From Bacteroides intestinalis DSM 17393 (GTDB taxonomy: Bacteria > Bacteroidota > Bacteroidia > Bacteroidales > Bacteroidaceae): 64,000 bases of DNA. Below, in pieces: positions 34,443 to 44,188 of this stretch (positions are counted from its first letter, which is position 1; every line of letters starts with the position of its first letter). Where the stretch lies: positions 1,178,001 through 1,242,000 of the forward strand of contig NZ_ABJL02000008.1 of assembly GCF_000172175.1 (NCBI RefSeq), given 5' to 3'. Position numbers and translations under genes: made by a program. The notes under the pieces were generated by a model. It was given only the letters and a program-made list of their open reading frames with translations, had not been told where the DNA came from and made no database searches.

Positions 34443-36599
34443 TCATTCTTCTGTCATAAACTTCCAGGTAACATTGGCAATACTGTTCGGCTTACCTTTT
34501 TCTGCTTTGGATATAGCCCCCTTCAGCTTGCCTTTCTTATCGCGTGTCACAGTGATATCACGCCAGGAATAGGCACCCTTCTCATAATCGAATGTTTCTC
34601 CGTCATCATCATACAGACGGTAAGAACCATCCGCTTTTCCATAATGGCGGATTTCCAGATTCACCTTCTCTCCTGCTTTCGGGGCATGCAGACGGGCCTC
34701 CATAAATGGCAGGACAGCTCCATCCTTTACATATACCGGAATACGGTCCAAGCCCGGTGTAACAGTAATCTTCTCTCCATTGCCCACATATTTACCCGTA
34801 TAGAAATCGTACCAGTCTCCCTTAGGCAATACCACCGTACGCTCTTTCTGACCTTTGAACATGGGAGCCACCAACAGATATTCACCAGCCATATACTGAT
34901 CCTTAATTTCCTTGGAAACAGCTTCCAGATAAGGATTCTCTTCCAGATTTGCATCCGACAGTTTCGCTGTAGTTCCTTGTTCAGGAATGAAACCCGGTTC
35001 CAGATTCATGGCACGGAATGGAGGAATACCATCAAAATGATAACGTGCAAATTCACTATACCAGTAAGGCATCATCTGCATACGCAGCATAGCATACTCT
35101 TTTATCTGATTCTCTACTTCGGGGAAAGTCCAAGGTTTTGTTCCGCTTGCCCAAGCATTAATCATTGCCATCGGTGAGAATACTACAGACTGGAAACGGC
35201 GTAGCCAGTCTTCCGATGAACTGGAACTACGTACTTCTGGAGTCCACAATACACCACTAAAACCTGAATTAATCAAAGCAGTAATAAAGTCCTGATGACT
35301 GTAATAGTCATTATAAATCACATAGGGGAAGGAAGCAGCACCGGCATTCGATGCGCGAACCAATCCGAAGGTACGTTGATTACGTTTCTTGTACAATTCC
35401 GCAGTAGTGCGTTGTACCCACAAACCATAAGTCTGGCGCATCTGCTCGGCAGCAATTCCACTGGGGAAAGTAGCTACATCCGGCCACAAATAACGGTCGT
35501 ATCCGTCTACTTCATCCACTTTATAACCGCTGACACCGATATTCACATGTTCCTGTTCCAGTTTATCCATCCAGATTTTGCGGGCTTTCTCGCCTGCCAA
35601 GTCGGGCACGATACCACACCATACGGTGTGTGAGCCACTTACCGGATACATTTCCTTATATATCTTTGAATCGGGAGATACGTATGGGTTTGTCCATAAG
35701 TTGATGCGTACTCCTTTAGCCAACATATCTTTCACAAAGCCGGCGGGATCAGGATAGCGGGTAGCATCCCACTCAAAGGTACAAGGATACGCTTTGCTTT
35801 GCCAACCCGGTTCCAGTCCGATAAAGTCCAACGGGAAACCGCGTTGTTCAAACTCATCCGCTTCGTTCTTCACGTCTTCAGCTGTATAGAGCTTCTTTGT
35901 ACGTTGCGTAAAGCCCAATCCCCAGCGCGGAGGCAATGTACCACCTCCACAGAGCAGGTTATAACGACGGACAACATCCATAGGAGTAGGTCCGGCAAAC
36001 AGATAAATTTCTGCACCCGAGGCAGGAACCAAGATAGAAACGGCATCCGAGTAAGGAGCGGATGTCCAGGTCTTATCCAGATTACGATCCTTGGCTACCG
36101 GAGCATTCGGACTATCCTTACGCGCGCCGCTACCAGCATACACCGTCAGATAACGTGCCGAATTGATCAGTACCCCATAACCGGAACTGGAAATGTAAAA
36201 GGGAACAGGAGCATGTGTGCGTCCGTTGTCACGTCCACCGTAATGGTCTACATGCAGGTTCAGAATCTTGCCACGCTGGTGTACCGTCTGGAAGTTCAGT
36301 CCAAAGCCGTACAATTGCTCCTTACGTTGCAAAGGAATACGGAGACTTGTTTTACCATCCTGTATGGAACCCACAATTTCATTCGCTAATTGGGGTAATG
36401 TCACCTCCGGTAAGCGGGCAAAACCTTCCTTTTGCGGTGTGACACCGGCCACTCCCAGTAATGAATACTCTTCAGGAGTACCTACCACGCCTTTCCAAAC
36501 GCCAGGCTCCACTTGCTGCCAGGCTATCTGTGCTTTAGCAGGACATAGCATCAACAAAGCCATTGCCCCTACAATCAAAATCTTCTTCATTCTCTTCAT
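34443..36599 (-). CDS. GH31 alpha-glycosidase (alpha-galactosidase-type candidate)
   Basis: A 718-residue secreted enzyme (signal peptide ending CPAKAQ) with N-terminal beta-sandwich, TIM barrel and C-terminal beta domains including a DUF5110-like end. The nucleophile should be D362 in GYKVDEVDGYD; the barrel also shows LEPGWQSK and GFSGVLWTPEVRSS. The acid/base is less clear because the usual GDN motif is replaced by the HQDF...WTPE region. This variation is seen in GH31 members acting on alpha-galactose or xylose rather than glucose. A start three codons in is also possible. Neighbours GH36 and GH97 favour an alpha-galactosidase role. Confidence 0.85.
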   Translation of the reverse strand: MKRMKKILIVGAMALLMLCPAKAQIAWQQVEPGVWKGVVGTPEEYSLLGVAGVTPQKEGFARLPEVTLPQLANEIVGSIQDGKTSLRIPLQRKEQLYGFGLNFQTVHQRGKILNLHVDHYGGRDNGRTHAPVPFYISSSGYGVLINSARYLTVYAGSGARKDSPNAPVAKDRNLDKTWTSAPYSDAVSILVPASGAEIYLFAGPTPMDVVRRYNLLCGGGTLPPRWGLGFTQRTKKLYTAEDVKNEADEFEQRGFPLDFIGLEPGWQSKAYPCTFEWDATRYPDPAGFVKDMLAKGVRINLWTNPYVSPDSKIYKEMYPVSGSHTVWCGIVPDLAGEKARKIWMDKLEQEHVNIGVSGYKVDEVDGYDRYLWPDVATFPSGIAAEQMRQTYGLWVQRTTAELYKKRNQRTFGLVRASNAGAASFPYVIYNDYYSHQDFITALINSGFSGVLWTPEVRSSSSSEDWLRRFQSVVFSPMAMINAWASGTKPWTFPEVENQIKEYAMLRMQMMPYWYSEFARYHFDGIPPFRAMNLEPGFIPEQGTTAKLSDANLEENPYLEAVSKEIKDQYMAGEYLLVAPMFKGQKERTVVLPKGDWYDFYTGKYVGNGEKITVTPGLDRIPVYVKDGAVLPFMEARLHAPKAGEKVNLEIRHYGKADGSYRLYDDDGETFDYEKGAYSWRDITVTRDKKGKLKGAISKAEKGKPNSIANVTWKFMTEE

Positions 36600-36625
36600 T
36601 TTATTATAATAGTGTTATTCTCATT

Positions 36626-38584
36626 TCATCGGATTATACCAGCAAAGCCACCATTCGGAAGTACCTTCACTTTTACCGTTCCGTTCATATTCTCCACAGG
36701 CGTGTAGTCAAAACTATCCTTATCTTTTCCATCTATAATCATAGTGAATGGTTTACCTTCACATCCGGCAGGCAAGGTAAATTCTATTTCACGTTCCTCT
36801 TCCTTACCACTGATACCGCCAATATACCAGACATCACCGGAACGACGAGCCACAACAGCATAATCAGCAGGATAACCAGCCAGCAGGATACTTTCGTCCC
36901 AGGCAGCGGGTACTTCTTTCAGGAATTGTTTCGGTTGTTCCGGTAGAGAAAGATAAGACTCCGCCTTATCAGCAAAACATTGAAAACCTGATTCAAAGAC
37001 TACTGCCAGAGCCAACTGATGCCCCATAGTTGTCTTACGTATAGCAGGTACCCCTTGGCGTACTTTATCAGAGAAAGTCACCGGAGTGTAATCCATCGAA
37101 CCGACTACATTGCGTGTGAAAGGTACAGTAGCATTATGTTTTGCCGCCTGGTCGCAACGTTCCTGACGTCCCAGGGTTTCTGCACCCCGGATAGCTTCCG
37201 TAGTCAGCATATTCGGATACGTACGTTCAAAGCCACGGGGTAAAGTGGCACCATGAAGATCTATTAGCAAATGATTGTCCGCGGCATCTTTCAATAAAGC
37301 CGGATAAAGTTGGATAATACGTTGTTTGTCTGTATCAAAGAAATCGACCTTGATTCCTTTCACTCCAATTTCACTGATGCGTTTCATTTCTGCACGACGT
37401 AATTCAGGATCACTCATCAGACGATGCGTCGGTATAGAGTCGTTGTCACGCCCTGCACCGGAATGGTACCATAACCAGACCCCCACTCCTTTCTTCTGTG
37501 CGTATTTCACTACATCTTCCATAGTGCCACCGTTGCCCATGTTTTGCCAGCCGGCATCAATCAGCATATATTCCCAACCCATTTCTGCACTAAGATCCAC
37601 ATATTTCAGTTGTGCTTTATAATCACGGGGAGTGCTGCCATTAGACCACCAGCTCCATGAAGCGCGTCCGGCCTCTATCCAGGATTCATCGCTTACTACA
37701 GATGCAGGATTCAGATGTGAAACCATTTGTGTCTGGAATATGGTATTCAGATCATCCCCTATGATAATGGCACGCCAAGGAGTGAACCACGGTAATTCTG
37801 ATACCGGCTCTACTGCATCCGGTACAATTGGCTCATCCGGTTCCGGAAAGCGGATTTTATATGCTTTATCTGTTCCGGCATTATCTATATGAGTAGCAGG
37901 ATATGAGCCATTCAGATGAGCTTCTGTGATCATCATCCAAATTCCGTTGGTATTGAATAGCATAGGGAATGCCCAACCACGCCCATGCCCACATTCCGAA
38001 CGGATATCTATTTCACTCCGGCAATATTGTTCATAGCTCGGTTTATGACGATCGTTCCAGTCATACGGGTGTATCCACGCTTTTCCATTTACGGGTACGG
38101 CAAATTCTGTATGCTCGGTCTGGATAGTATGCATCTGTCCAGCCTCTCCGGGTAGTTCATAACGGAAAGCGACTCCGTCATTATATACCCTTGCGATCAA
38201 ATTAAACTGCTTATTCTCTTTATTACGGAAAGTAAAAATCTGCTCACGGCACTCATCCGTAGTATTCAATTTCTTACCGGATTTTAACTGATAAGCATTA
38301 GAAATATCTTTCACTGCAGAAGCGGAAACAAATTGTGCGTCTTTTCCATACTCACAATTATCCATAACCAGCCCTAAAAGAGATTTCTCTACTGCCAGCG
38401 TATCCCTATAATAAACGGAATAGCAAAGATTTACTTCACCTTTATCCTTTTTGTTTGCCAGGACGAAACGGATATTATTGTCCTTGGACACCAACTCCCA
38501 TGTATCGGGAGCCGTACAAGCGGCCATTAATACCGCCAACAGCAACATTGCTGCTCTCAATAGTTTTCTCATGGTATTCATCAT
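36626..38584 (-). CDS. GH97 retaining glycosidase, lipoprotein
   Basis: A 652-residue lipoprotein (lipobox LMAAC) with GH97 N-terminal beta-sandwich (about 30-290), catalytic TIM barrel (about 295-560; SWSWWSNG, YMLIDAGW) and C-terminal beta domain (about 565-650). The nucleophile is D414 in GIKVDFFDTD, as in retaining alpha-galactosidases of this family rather than the inverting SusB type. EVPAAWDESILLAG marks the join to the C-terminal domain. It starts 10 bp after a related, broken GH97 and may take over its function. The ATG at 38572 is an alternative start. Confidence 0.9.
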   Translation of the reverse strand: MMNTMRKLLRAAMLLLAVLMAACTAPDTWELVSKDNNIRFVLANKKDKGEVNLCYSVYYRDTLAVEKSLLGLVMDNCEYGKDAQFVSASAVKDISNAYQLKSGKKLNTTDECREQIFTFRNKENKQFNLIARVYNDGVAFRYELPGEAGQMHTIQTEHTEFAVPVNGKAWIHPYDWNDRHKPSYEQYCRSEIDIRSECGHGRGWAFPMLFNTNGIWMMITEAHLNGSYPATHIDNAGTDKAYKIRFPEPDEPIVPDAVEPVSELPWFTPWRAIIIGDDLNTIFQTQMVSHLNPASVVSDESWIEAGRASWSWWSNGSTPRDYKAQLKYVDLSAEMGWEYMLIDAGWQNMGNGGTMEDVVKYAQKKGVGVWLWYHSGAGRDNDSIPTHRLMSDPELRRAEMKRISEIGVKGIKVDFFDTDKQRIIQLYPALLKDAADNHLLIDLHGATLPRGFERTYPNMLTTEAIRGAETLGRQERCDQAAKHNATVPFTRNVVGSMDYTPVTFSDKVRQGVPAIRKTTMGHQLALAVVFESGFQCFADKAESYLSLPEQPKQFLKEVPAAWDESILLAGYPADYAVVARRSGDVWYIGGISGKEEEREIEFTLPAGCEGKPFTMIIDGKDKDSFDYTPVENMNGTVKVKVLPNGGFAGIIR

Positions 38585-38594
38585 TAATCATTAA

Positions 38595-40493
38595 TTATTC
38601 TTGAGGAGTAAACATCACAATATATCCACCCCCTGTACGCATGTGTCCCGTCAAAGCATCAGATTTTCTACAGAAGACACGTTCTGTCTTGATAGCGGCA
38701 GCATCAGACGGCCGATCATTCAAAACCATTCCTTCATACCATCCGTCACCCAAAAATGATAAAGGAAATTGCAGGGAACATTCCTCTTGTCCATTCAGTA
38801 CAGCCAAAAACCAAGTCTTTCCGCTTCTTCGTGCAAATGCCGCAACCTCACCTATCCGACTGGATGGCAATACCACCGTCTCATCCTAGGTAGCAGGTAT
38901 TTGCTTCAAGAATTTCACAGCCGGATTATCCAACATCGCTTTCGGGTGTGAACCGAAGAATATGACAGAAGAGTTGAAAACAAGTGCCGTAGCTAACTGA
39001 TGTACCCATGACGTTTCCAAACGACGTTCTCCAAAAATAACGGGTGTATAATCTCCGGCTCCCGCTACCAGACGAGTGAAAGGCAAGGTTGTATTATGCG
39101 TGCTCCACTCATACTGATTTTTCCCATATTCCAAGCCACGAATACCTTCACGACTCATCTCATTCGGCCACGTACGCACTTCACCCGTCGGTTTATTACT
39201 GCCATGAATGTTTAGCATCAGTTTATATTCCGCCGCTTCTTTCAGACATGACTGATATAAATCGACAAATTCTTTCGACTCATGTGAGAACGCGTCAAGT
39301 TTCAAGCCGACAACTCCTAATCTGTGACAGCGTTCAAACAATTCTCTGCGTTTTTTAGGATCACGCATATCCCGGCCGTGACGCCATAACCAGATTTTAA
39401 CTCCAAACTGAGCCGAATAATCCACTAGTTCTTTTAACTGTTCATTTGTCCAACGATACCAAAAAGCATCTACCGTATTATATTCAAACCCTAATTCTCC
39501 GGCCAGTTTAGAAAATTCTTTCATTCCCTCCACTGTCCGTGCTCCACCATCCAGCCAGCACCATACGGAACGTCCCGGTTTAATCCAGTCCGTATTTATT
39601 CCTTTGGGGAATAGTCGTTTATCCGGTGCCGGAGCCAAGTTGGTTATCAAATCGGAATTCACCAACTCATTCAGATTATCGGCTATTATGATTGTACGCC
39701 AGGGAGTTATTATAGTAGCTGCCAAAGCTGCCGGTTTCGATAACCGCCGGGCTTCCGCCAGACTATAATCATGGGCAAAAGGATATCCGGCCGGTTGCGC
39801 ATGTCCCAGTTTCGTTTCAAAACCATTCTTACCATTTGCCTGCAATGACATACCGGCATAATTCATCAAAGCGGATTCTGTTATGCAAAGATAACCGGAT
39901 TCTCCCGGCAATTGCACCGTTACCGGAGGAGCAGCCCATTCTCCCTGCATAATTTCAGAGATATCCTTTCTCTGGTGGATACCTTCATAGTGACAATACA
40001 TATCATGATACCACACCGTACTCCCCACCGGCAATGTAAATAATGTATGTTCATCCGGCGTTCTTATTTCTCCCTGCTTACCGGGAAGTATCATCCGAAA
40101 AGCGACACCATCGTTATAAGCTCTCGCCTCCAAAGAGAAATCAGTCTTCAAACTACTATTTCGTAACTTGATAATTTGTCCATTGCTTCTATCTACCGCC
40201 AAAGAATGACTGCCCCGGATAGGATAGGTATTATCCGTCTTATATGTATCTGAAGACAGAACATCGACCGAATTACAAAGTTCCGATTCATCTATGGTCA
40301 GACGCACAGGCGACTCTACCAATACCTTCACTCCGTTTTTCTCTACTTCATAATAAAGTCCTTTTTCTTTTAGTTTCAACACCAAAGAAATAGAGCCATC
40401 CGGACTGGTGACCGGAAACAGTGTCTGTGCATTGGCATAAGCCAAGGCACAAGACCCCATCAATATTGCACAAATAGTTTTTCGCATAATCAC
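38595..40493 (-). pseudogene. GH97 gene interrupted by one in-frame amber codon
   Basis: A second GH97 of about 632 codons with a signal peptide (ending AYANAQ). The frame runs through the beta-sandwich and barrel (VKIWLWRHG, GLKLDAF with the likely nucleophile Asp) and then meets TAG at 38886-38888. Directly beyond, the same frame continues for 96 residues to the natural end of the C-terminal domain. In the intact neighbour the matching place reads VPAAWDES; here it reads IPAT-stop-DET, so one base change TGG to TAG replaces the tryptophan. The truncated 535-residue product would lack the C-terminal beta domain. A sequencing error or recent mutation are both possible; no frameshift is seen. 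Confidence 0.85.
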
Positions 40494-40496
40494 CGA

Positions 40497-41870
40497 TTAT
40501 TTGTAAATCTGTATATCCCCATCTTCACAAATAATCTCAGGACGAGCATCGGGATTCTTCAACTCAAACGTAACATTCTTCAGTTTCAATCCTTTCACAT
40601 GGCGTGCCCATACCCCGTATGCCGGAATCTTAGGTCCGAAAGTTTTCACTTCAGGATATTTGTCTATAGCTTCAGGCACCTGAGACAAGGCATCTTCAGG
40701 AGTTCCTGTACCCAATAAACGAATATGAATATTTTCCAAAGTCAGGTTTGTGATATAGTGTCCGGGAATACCTGTAATCAGGATGCCGGAAGGAGGTGTC
40801 AGTTGAGCCTTATCGGCAGCCACTGCCTTTACGTTGCGAATCGTCACATTTTCAAAGACTCCAATCGGTTGCTGACGGTCTTCTTTTTTGCGAAAAACAC
40901 TAAGGCGGACACCCAAACGAAACAGCATCGGAGTACGTACTTCGTCCATTGTGATATCAGAGATTTCCACATTACGCAGATGGGCCCCATCTACAGAGAA
41001 TAACTTAATACCTCCATTTTTGGTATCATAAATATGACAATTGCTGATCTTGATGTTCTCAAATCCTGCCATGGATTCTGTTCCCATCTTAATGCCCGCC
41101 TGATTACTTTTCAACTTCATATCCGTAACAATGATATCATCACATCCCATTTTGCTGGCAGTAGTCTTAAAACAAAGAGCATCGTCGCCACTGACAATAT
41201 CACAATTACTAATACGTACATGCTGGCAACCATCAATATTAATACCATCATTATGAGCTACTCCAAAACTGCGTATCGTCACATTGTGGATATTCACATT
41301 ACGACATTGGAAATAATGGGAAGTCCAGGCACCTGCATATTTTAAAGTAACTCCTTCCACGCGCACACCTTCACAACGTACCCAACGAAGCAAGAAAGGG
41401 CGCAATCCCCAACGCTGGCCTTCCGGCCGGGTATCTACTTTTATATGCCGTTCTTTCAAAGCTGAGCCTTGACCATCGATAGCACCTTCACCCTCCAAAG
41501 CAACATTTTTAGCATCTACCGCTACCAATAATGCCCAACCGACATCAATGCCCAGACCTTCGGTAAAAGGATCAAGGTTATCGTAAGCTTTATAATCGGT
41601 AGTGCCCAGAATAAGAGCATCTTTCTCCAAATGCAAAGTCACATTATCTTTTAGCACGATAGTAGCCGACAAATAGGTTCCGGCAGGCACAAGTACCGTT
41701 CCACCACCTGCCTTATGACAAGCATCAATTGCTTTCTGGATAGCGGGTGAATCCATCTTTTTGCCGTTTCCCCGAGCACCGTACTTCTTTACATTAAATG
41801 TTTCAGCCTGCAACGTAAATGGCAGAACAAGTAACATTAACAACAGTAATAAATTCCTTTTCGTTTTCAT
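40497..41870 (-). CDS. GH28 polygalacturonase-type beta-helix enzyme
   Basis: A 457-residue secreted protein (signal peptide ending FTLQAE) forming a right-handed beta-helix. GH28 active-site motifs are clear: HNDGINIDG with D208, SGDDALCF with D229 and D230, and GGIKLFS supplying the substrate-binding Lys. GH28 enzymes hydrolyse alpha-galacturonic acid links in homogalacturonan or rhamnogalacturonan with inversion. The gene follows the first DUF362 gene of its unit by 20 bp and precedes the broken GH97 by 3 bp. Exo or endo action cannot be told. Confidence 0.9.
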   Translation of the reverse strand: MKTKRNLLLLLMLLVLPFTLQAETFNVKKYGARGNGKKMDSPAIQKAIDACHKAGGGTVLVPAGTYLSATIVLKDNVTLHLEKDALILGTTDYKAYDNLDPFTEGLGIDVGWALLVAVDAKNVALEGEGAIDGQGSALKERHIKVDTRPEGQRWGLRPFLLRWVRCEGVRVEGVTLKYAGAWTSHYFQCRNVNIHNVTIRSFGVAHNDGINIDGCQHVRISNCDIVSGDDALCFKTTASKMGCDDIIVTDMKLKSNQAGIKMGTESMAGFENIKISNCHIYDTKNGGIKLFSVDGAHLRNVEISDITMDEVRTPMLFRLGVRLSVFRKKEDRQQPIGVFENVTIRNVKAVAADKAQLTPPSGILITGIPGHYITNLTLENIHIRLLGTGTPEDALSQVPEAIDKYPEVKTFGPKIPAYGVWARHVKGLKLKNVTFELKNPDARPEIICEDGDIQIYK

Positions 41871-41890
41871 GGTTAGTATATGTAAGTTAA

Positions 41891-44071
41891 CTATTTAATT
41901 TCCTTTGCAATATTCACTGTATAGATCCTGTTACTGCGCCGTCCCGGATGTTCCAAACGCAATTCATTGGTACCTTGAGCCAACGCTACAGGGAATACAA
42001 ACTCTCCGCGTTTCCCACCAAATGTAGCCAAATAACCGATATTCTCACTTCTTTTCTCTCCATTAATATATAAGTAAGAAGGAACCGGATTGCCACCCGC
42101 ATAAGATACTACCAAATAATATTCACCTTTATGTGGAATGTTGACTTTCCAACTCACACTTCCTTCAGAACTTCCTTTCTCGCCTTTGAATTCTACCGAA
42201 CCATCCTCATTCAAGGATGCAGAGCCCTGTCTTTCCATATCTTTAGCCTGGCATATCTCTATATTCTTCAAACGACGTACCACTACACGTTGTGAAGATG
42301 TTACCTTTCCCTTTGCCAAAGTCTCCAGATTAAACTCAGTCGTCTTAGAAATAGACAAAGGAATGACGCCTTCTGCAACTTCCAGATGTTTACCATTCAA
42401 TCGCACTTCATCTGCATGGGATGTTTTATAATGCAAGGCATTTTTATCTGCGTAGAAGTATTCTATTGCCGGACGCTTTTCATCCAACGGAACCCTGTAT
42501 AATTCAATCCCTTTACCTGTACCCAGATTACGACTGTACATCCGGTGCGTTGGATTATTCCAATGCTCATGTACTCCCAGGCTACCTTGCTCTTTTCCAA
42601 TATAAGCTATTCCCGAAGGAGGATTCCCTATATTCGCCGCCTCATGAAGAAAATTGTCGGCATTGGCACATAAAGGAAGTTCCGAATAAATAAAATCAAG
42701 TACCACTGATTCGATGGCAACCTGATCATTGGAAGCCAGGAAACTGGAGGTCCAGCCATTATTGAACGGGGGAAGTTGGAAACGTACCGCTTTCCCGTTA
42801 TGCTTGGGATTTACGTACATAGCATCCACCAGATACACCAAAGTGTTTCCACCTATACGTTCGTGAGCCATCAGATCGACAATGCAGTTATAAGTGCCCA
42901 TACCACGGAAGGAAGACCAGTCACGAATAGAAAGATGCAAAGGCGGCACATTGCCTATCGAACCGAACTGATTCTTACCGGTAGCCGTTATAGCTGTCTG
43001 TCCGGCACTGTCCCGCCATTTATCGGTTGGTTCGGAATGTCTTTTCATTAATGCCATGTTAATCATATAGTCGGCTTCATAAGCCGCACGTGCCAAACTT
43101 CTGGCACCGGCATCGGTAATCTCACTGGAATAACGAATTACATCAGGAACAAATCCTCCCCAATTCTGATAATTGACATTTGGATAAACCGGTTGTACAT
43201 AATCGTAAACAGCCGAAATACCCCGACGCTGTGCATCATATACTGTAATACAATTCTGGGGAATTTTCATTATATCCACCAATTGATGCAGCAAAGAATA
43301 CACTGACTGTGGAGTAGCATCAATGATATTAGTTCCACCATTGTCATTCAGATTAATCTTGATAGCAATCTTCTCACCTTTCTTATACTTTACTGCTCCC
43401 TTACCTTTCTTATAATTAAAGGTTCTGAACAATTCATCCCATGCCTTATCAATCGTATTTTGGCGGGTCAGCGCAATAATCACTCCCTCCATCATATCAT
43501 CGACACGTGTCTGACTATTATTATCCGGATCCGAATAAAGTCCTCTTTTTCCATCCCAGGCAGCCGCCTTCGGATCATGTGCCCATGCCACTCGCCCCGG
43601 ATGAATTCCTCTGGCTACTCCCATCGGAGTGTTGGGAGCATCAATAGGCACAAAACGTCCCATATCAGTACCATTATCTATCTGCTTACGAATGACCTGC
43701 CCCATCAGAGAATTATCCACTGACATTATATATAATGTACCCGATAATAATATACCGACTGCCAATACGGATAGCCCCATATAGAACCGACGGGAATGCC
43801 ACAAGAATTTGAAACGTTTCCACGTACCAAACCCAACCAATGTACTACTGATGAAAGCTACAAAAGAGAAAGCGATAGGAGCAGCAATTTGCTGACAAGG
43901 ATATTCTATTCTGGAAGGTTTGGGTACTACCCGTATCAGAAACCAAATCAGAGCAGCTAATCCGAACAGAGGAAAGCAAACCTTAAAAATAACATTTTTC
44001 TTGTTGATTCCAACGATTCGTCCACTCTTCGGACAAGTCTTAAAAAACCATCTTTTTATTTTTGTATTCAT
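41891..44071 (-). CDS. Membrane-anchored DUF362 protein with C-terminal CBM35-like domain
   Basis: A 726-residue protein with three N-terminal membrane segments (about 32-48, 63-82, 95-117), then a DUF362 domain (about 140-515; KKGEKIAIKINLND, DADYMINMALMKRH-like region, NDQVAIESVVLDF, GVHEHWNN). A C-terminal beta-sandwich of about 135 residues resembles carbohydrate-binding modules (YYLVVSYAGGNPVPSYLYING). DUF362 is uncharacterised; some members carry iron-sulfur clusters, but no CxxCxxC motif is present here. A shorter paralogue lies directly upstream. Position as first gene of a glycosidase unit suggests a role in glycan handling, unproven. Confidence 0.7.
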   Translation of the reverse strand: MNTKIKRWFFKTCPKSGRIVGINKKNVIFKVCFPLFGLAALIWFLIRVVPKPSRIEYPCQQIAAPIAFSFVAFISSTLVGFGTWKRFKFLWHSRRFYMGLSVLAVGILLSGTLYIMSVDNSLMGQVIRKQIDNGTDMGRFVPIDAPNTPMGVARGIHPGRVAWAHDPKAAAWDGKRGLYSDPDNNSQTRVDDMMEGVIIALTRQNTIDKAWDELFRTFNYKKGKGAVKYKKGEKIAIKINLNDNGGTNIIDATPQSVYSLLHQLVDIMKIPQNCITVYDAQRRGISAVYDYVQPVYPNVNYQNWGGFVPDVIRYSSEITDAGARSLARAAYEADYMINMALMKRHSEPTDKWRDSAGQTAITATGKNQFGSIGNVPPLHLSIRDWSSFRGMGTYNCIVDLMAHERIGGNTLVYLVDAMYVNPKHNGKAVRFQLPPFNNGWTSSFLASNDQVAIESVVLDFIYSELPLCANADNFLHEAANIGNPPSGIAYIGKEQGSLGVHEHWNNPTHRMYSRNLGTGKGIELYRVPLDEKRPAIEYFYADKNALHYKTSHADEVRLNGKHLEVAEGVIPLSISKTTEFNLETLAKGKVTSSQRVVVRRLKNIEICQAKDMERQGSASLNEDGSVEFKGEKGSSEGSVSWKVNIPHKGEYYLVVSYAGGNPVPSYLYINGEKRSENIGYLATFGGKRGEFVFPVALAQGTNELRLEHPGRRSNRIYTVNIAKEIK

Positions 44072-44105
44072 TTCATTAGATATAAAGGATTATCTTTCAT
44101 GGTTA

Positions 44106-44113
44106 CAAAAATA
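44106..44113 (-). promoter_or_regulatory. Candidate -7 box of the second glycosidase unit
   Basis: TATTTTTG on the minus strand, matching TAnnTTTG, 34 bp before the start of the 726-residue DUF362 gene and just after the terminator of the preceding unit. Confidence 0.5.
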
Positions 44114-44120
44114 GGCAGAT

Positions 44121-44170
44121 AAAAAAGAGACGATTATCAGTATTTCATCAAATACTTGAAAAATCGTCTC
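44121..44170 (-). terminator. Terminator after the first glycosidase unit
   Basis: GAGACGATT (44127-44135) pairs with AATCGTCTC (44162-44170); inside, AGTATTT (44139-44145) pairs with AAATACT (44150-44156) around a 4-nt loop. On the minus strand six T follow the stem. It lies 19 bp after the 524-residue DUF362 gene and divides the glycosidase block into two units. Confidence 0.8.
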
Positions 44171-44188
44171 AACCAAGCAGACAGTGTC

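Noticed and set aside
44127..44170. GAGAC inverted repeat as HTCS operator
   Set aside because: It forms a continuous two-part stem followed by six T just after a stop codon, so a terminator is the simpler reading.
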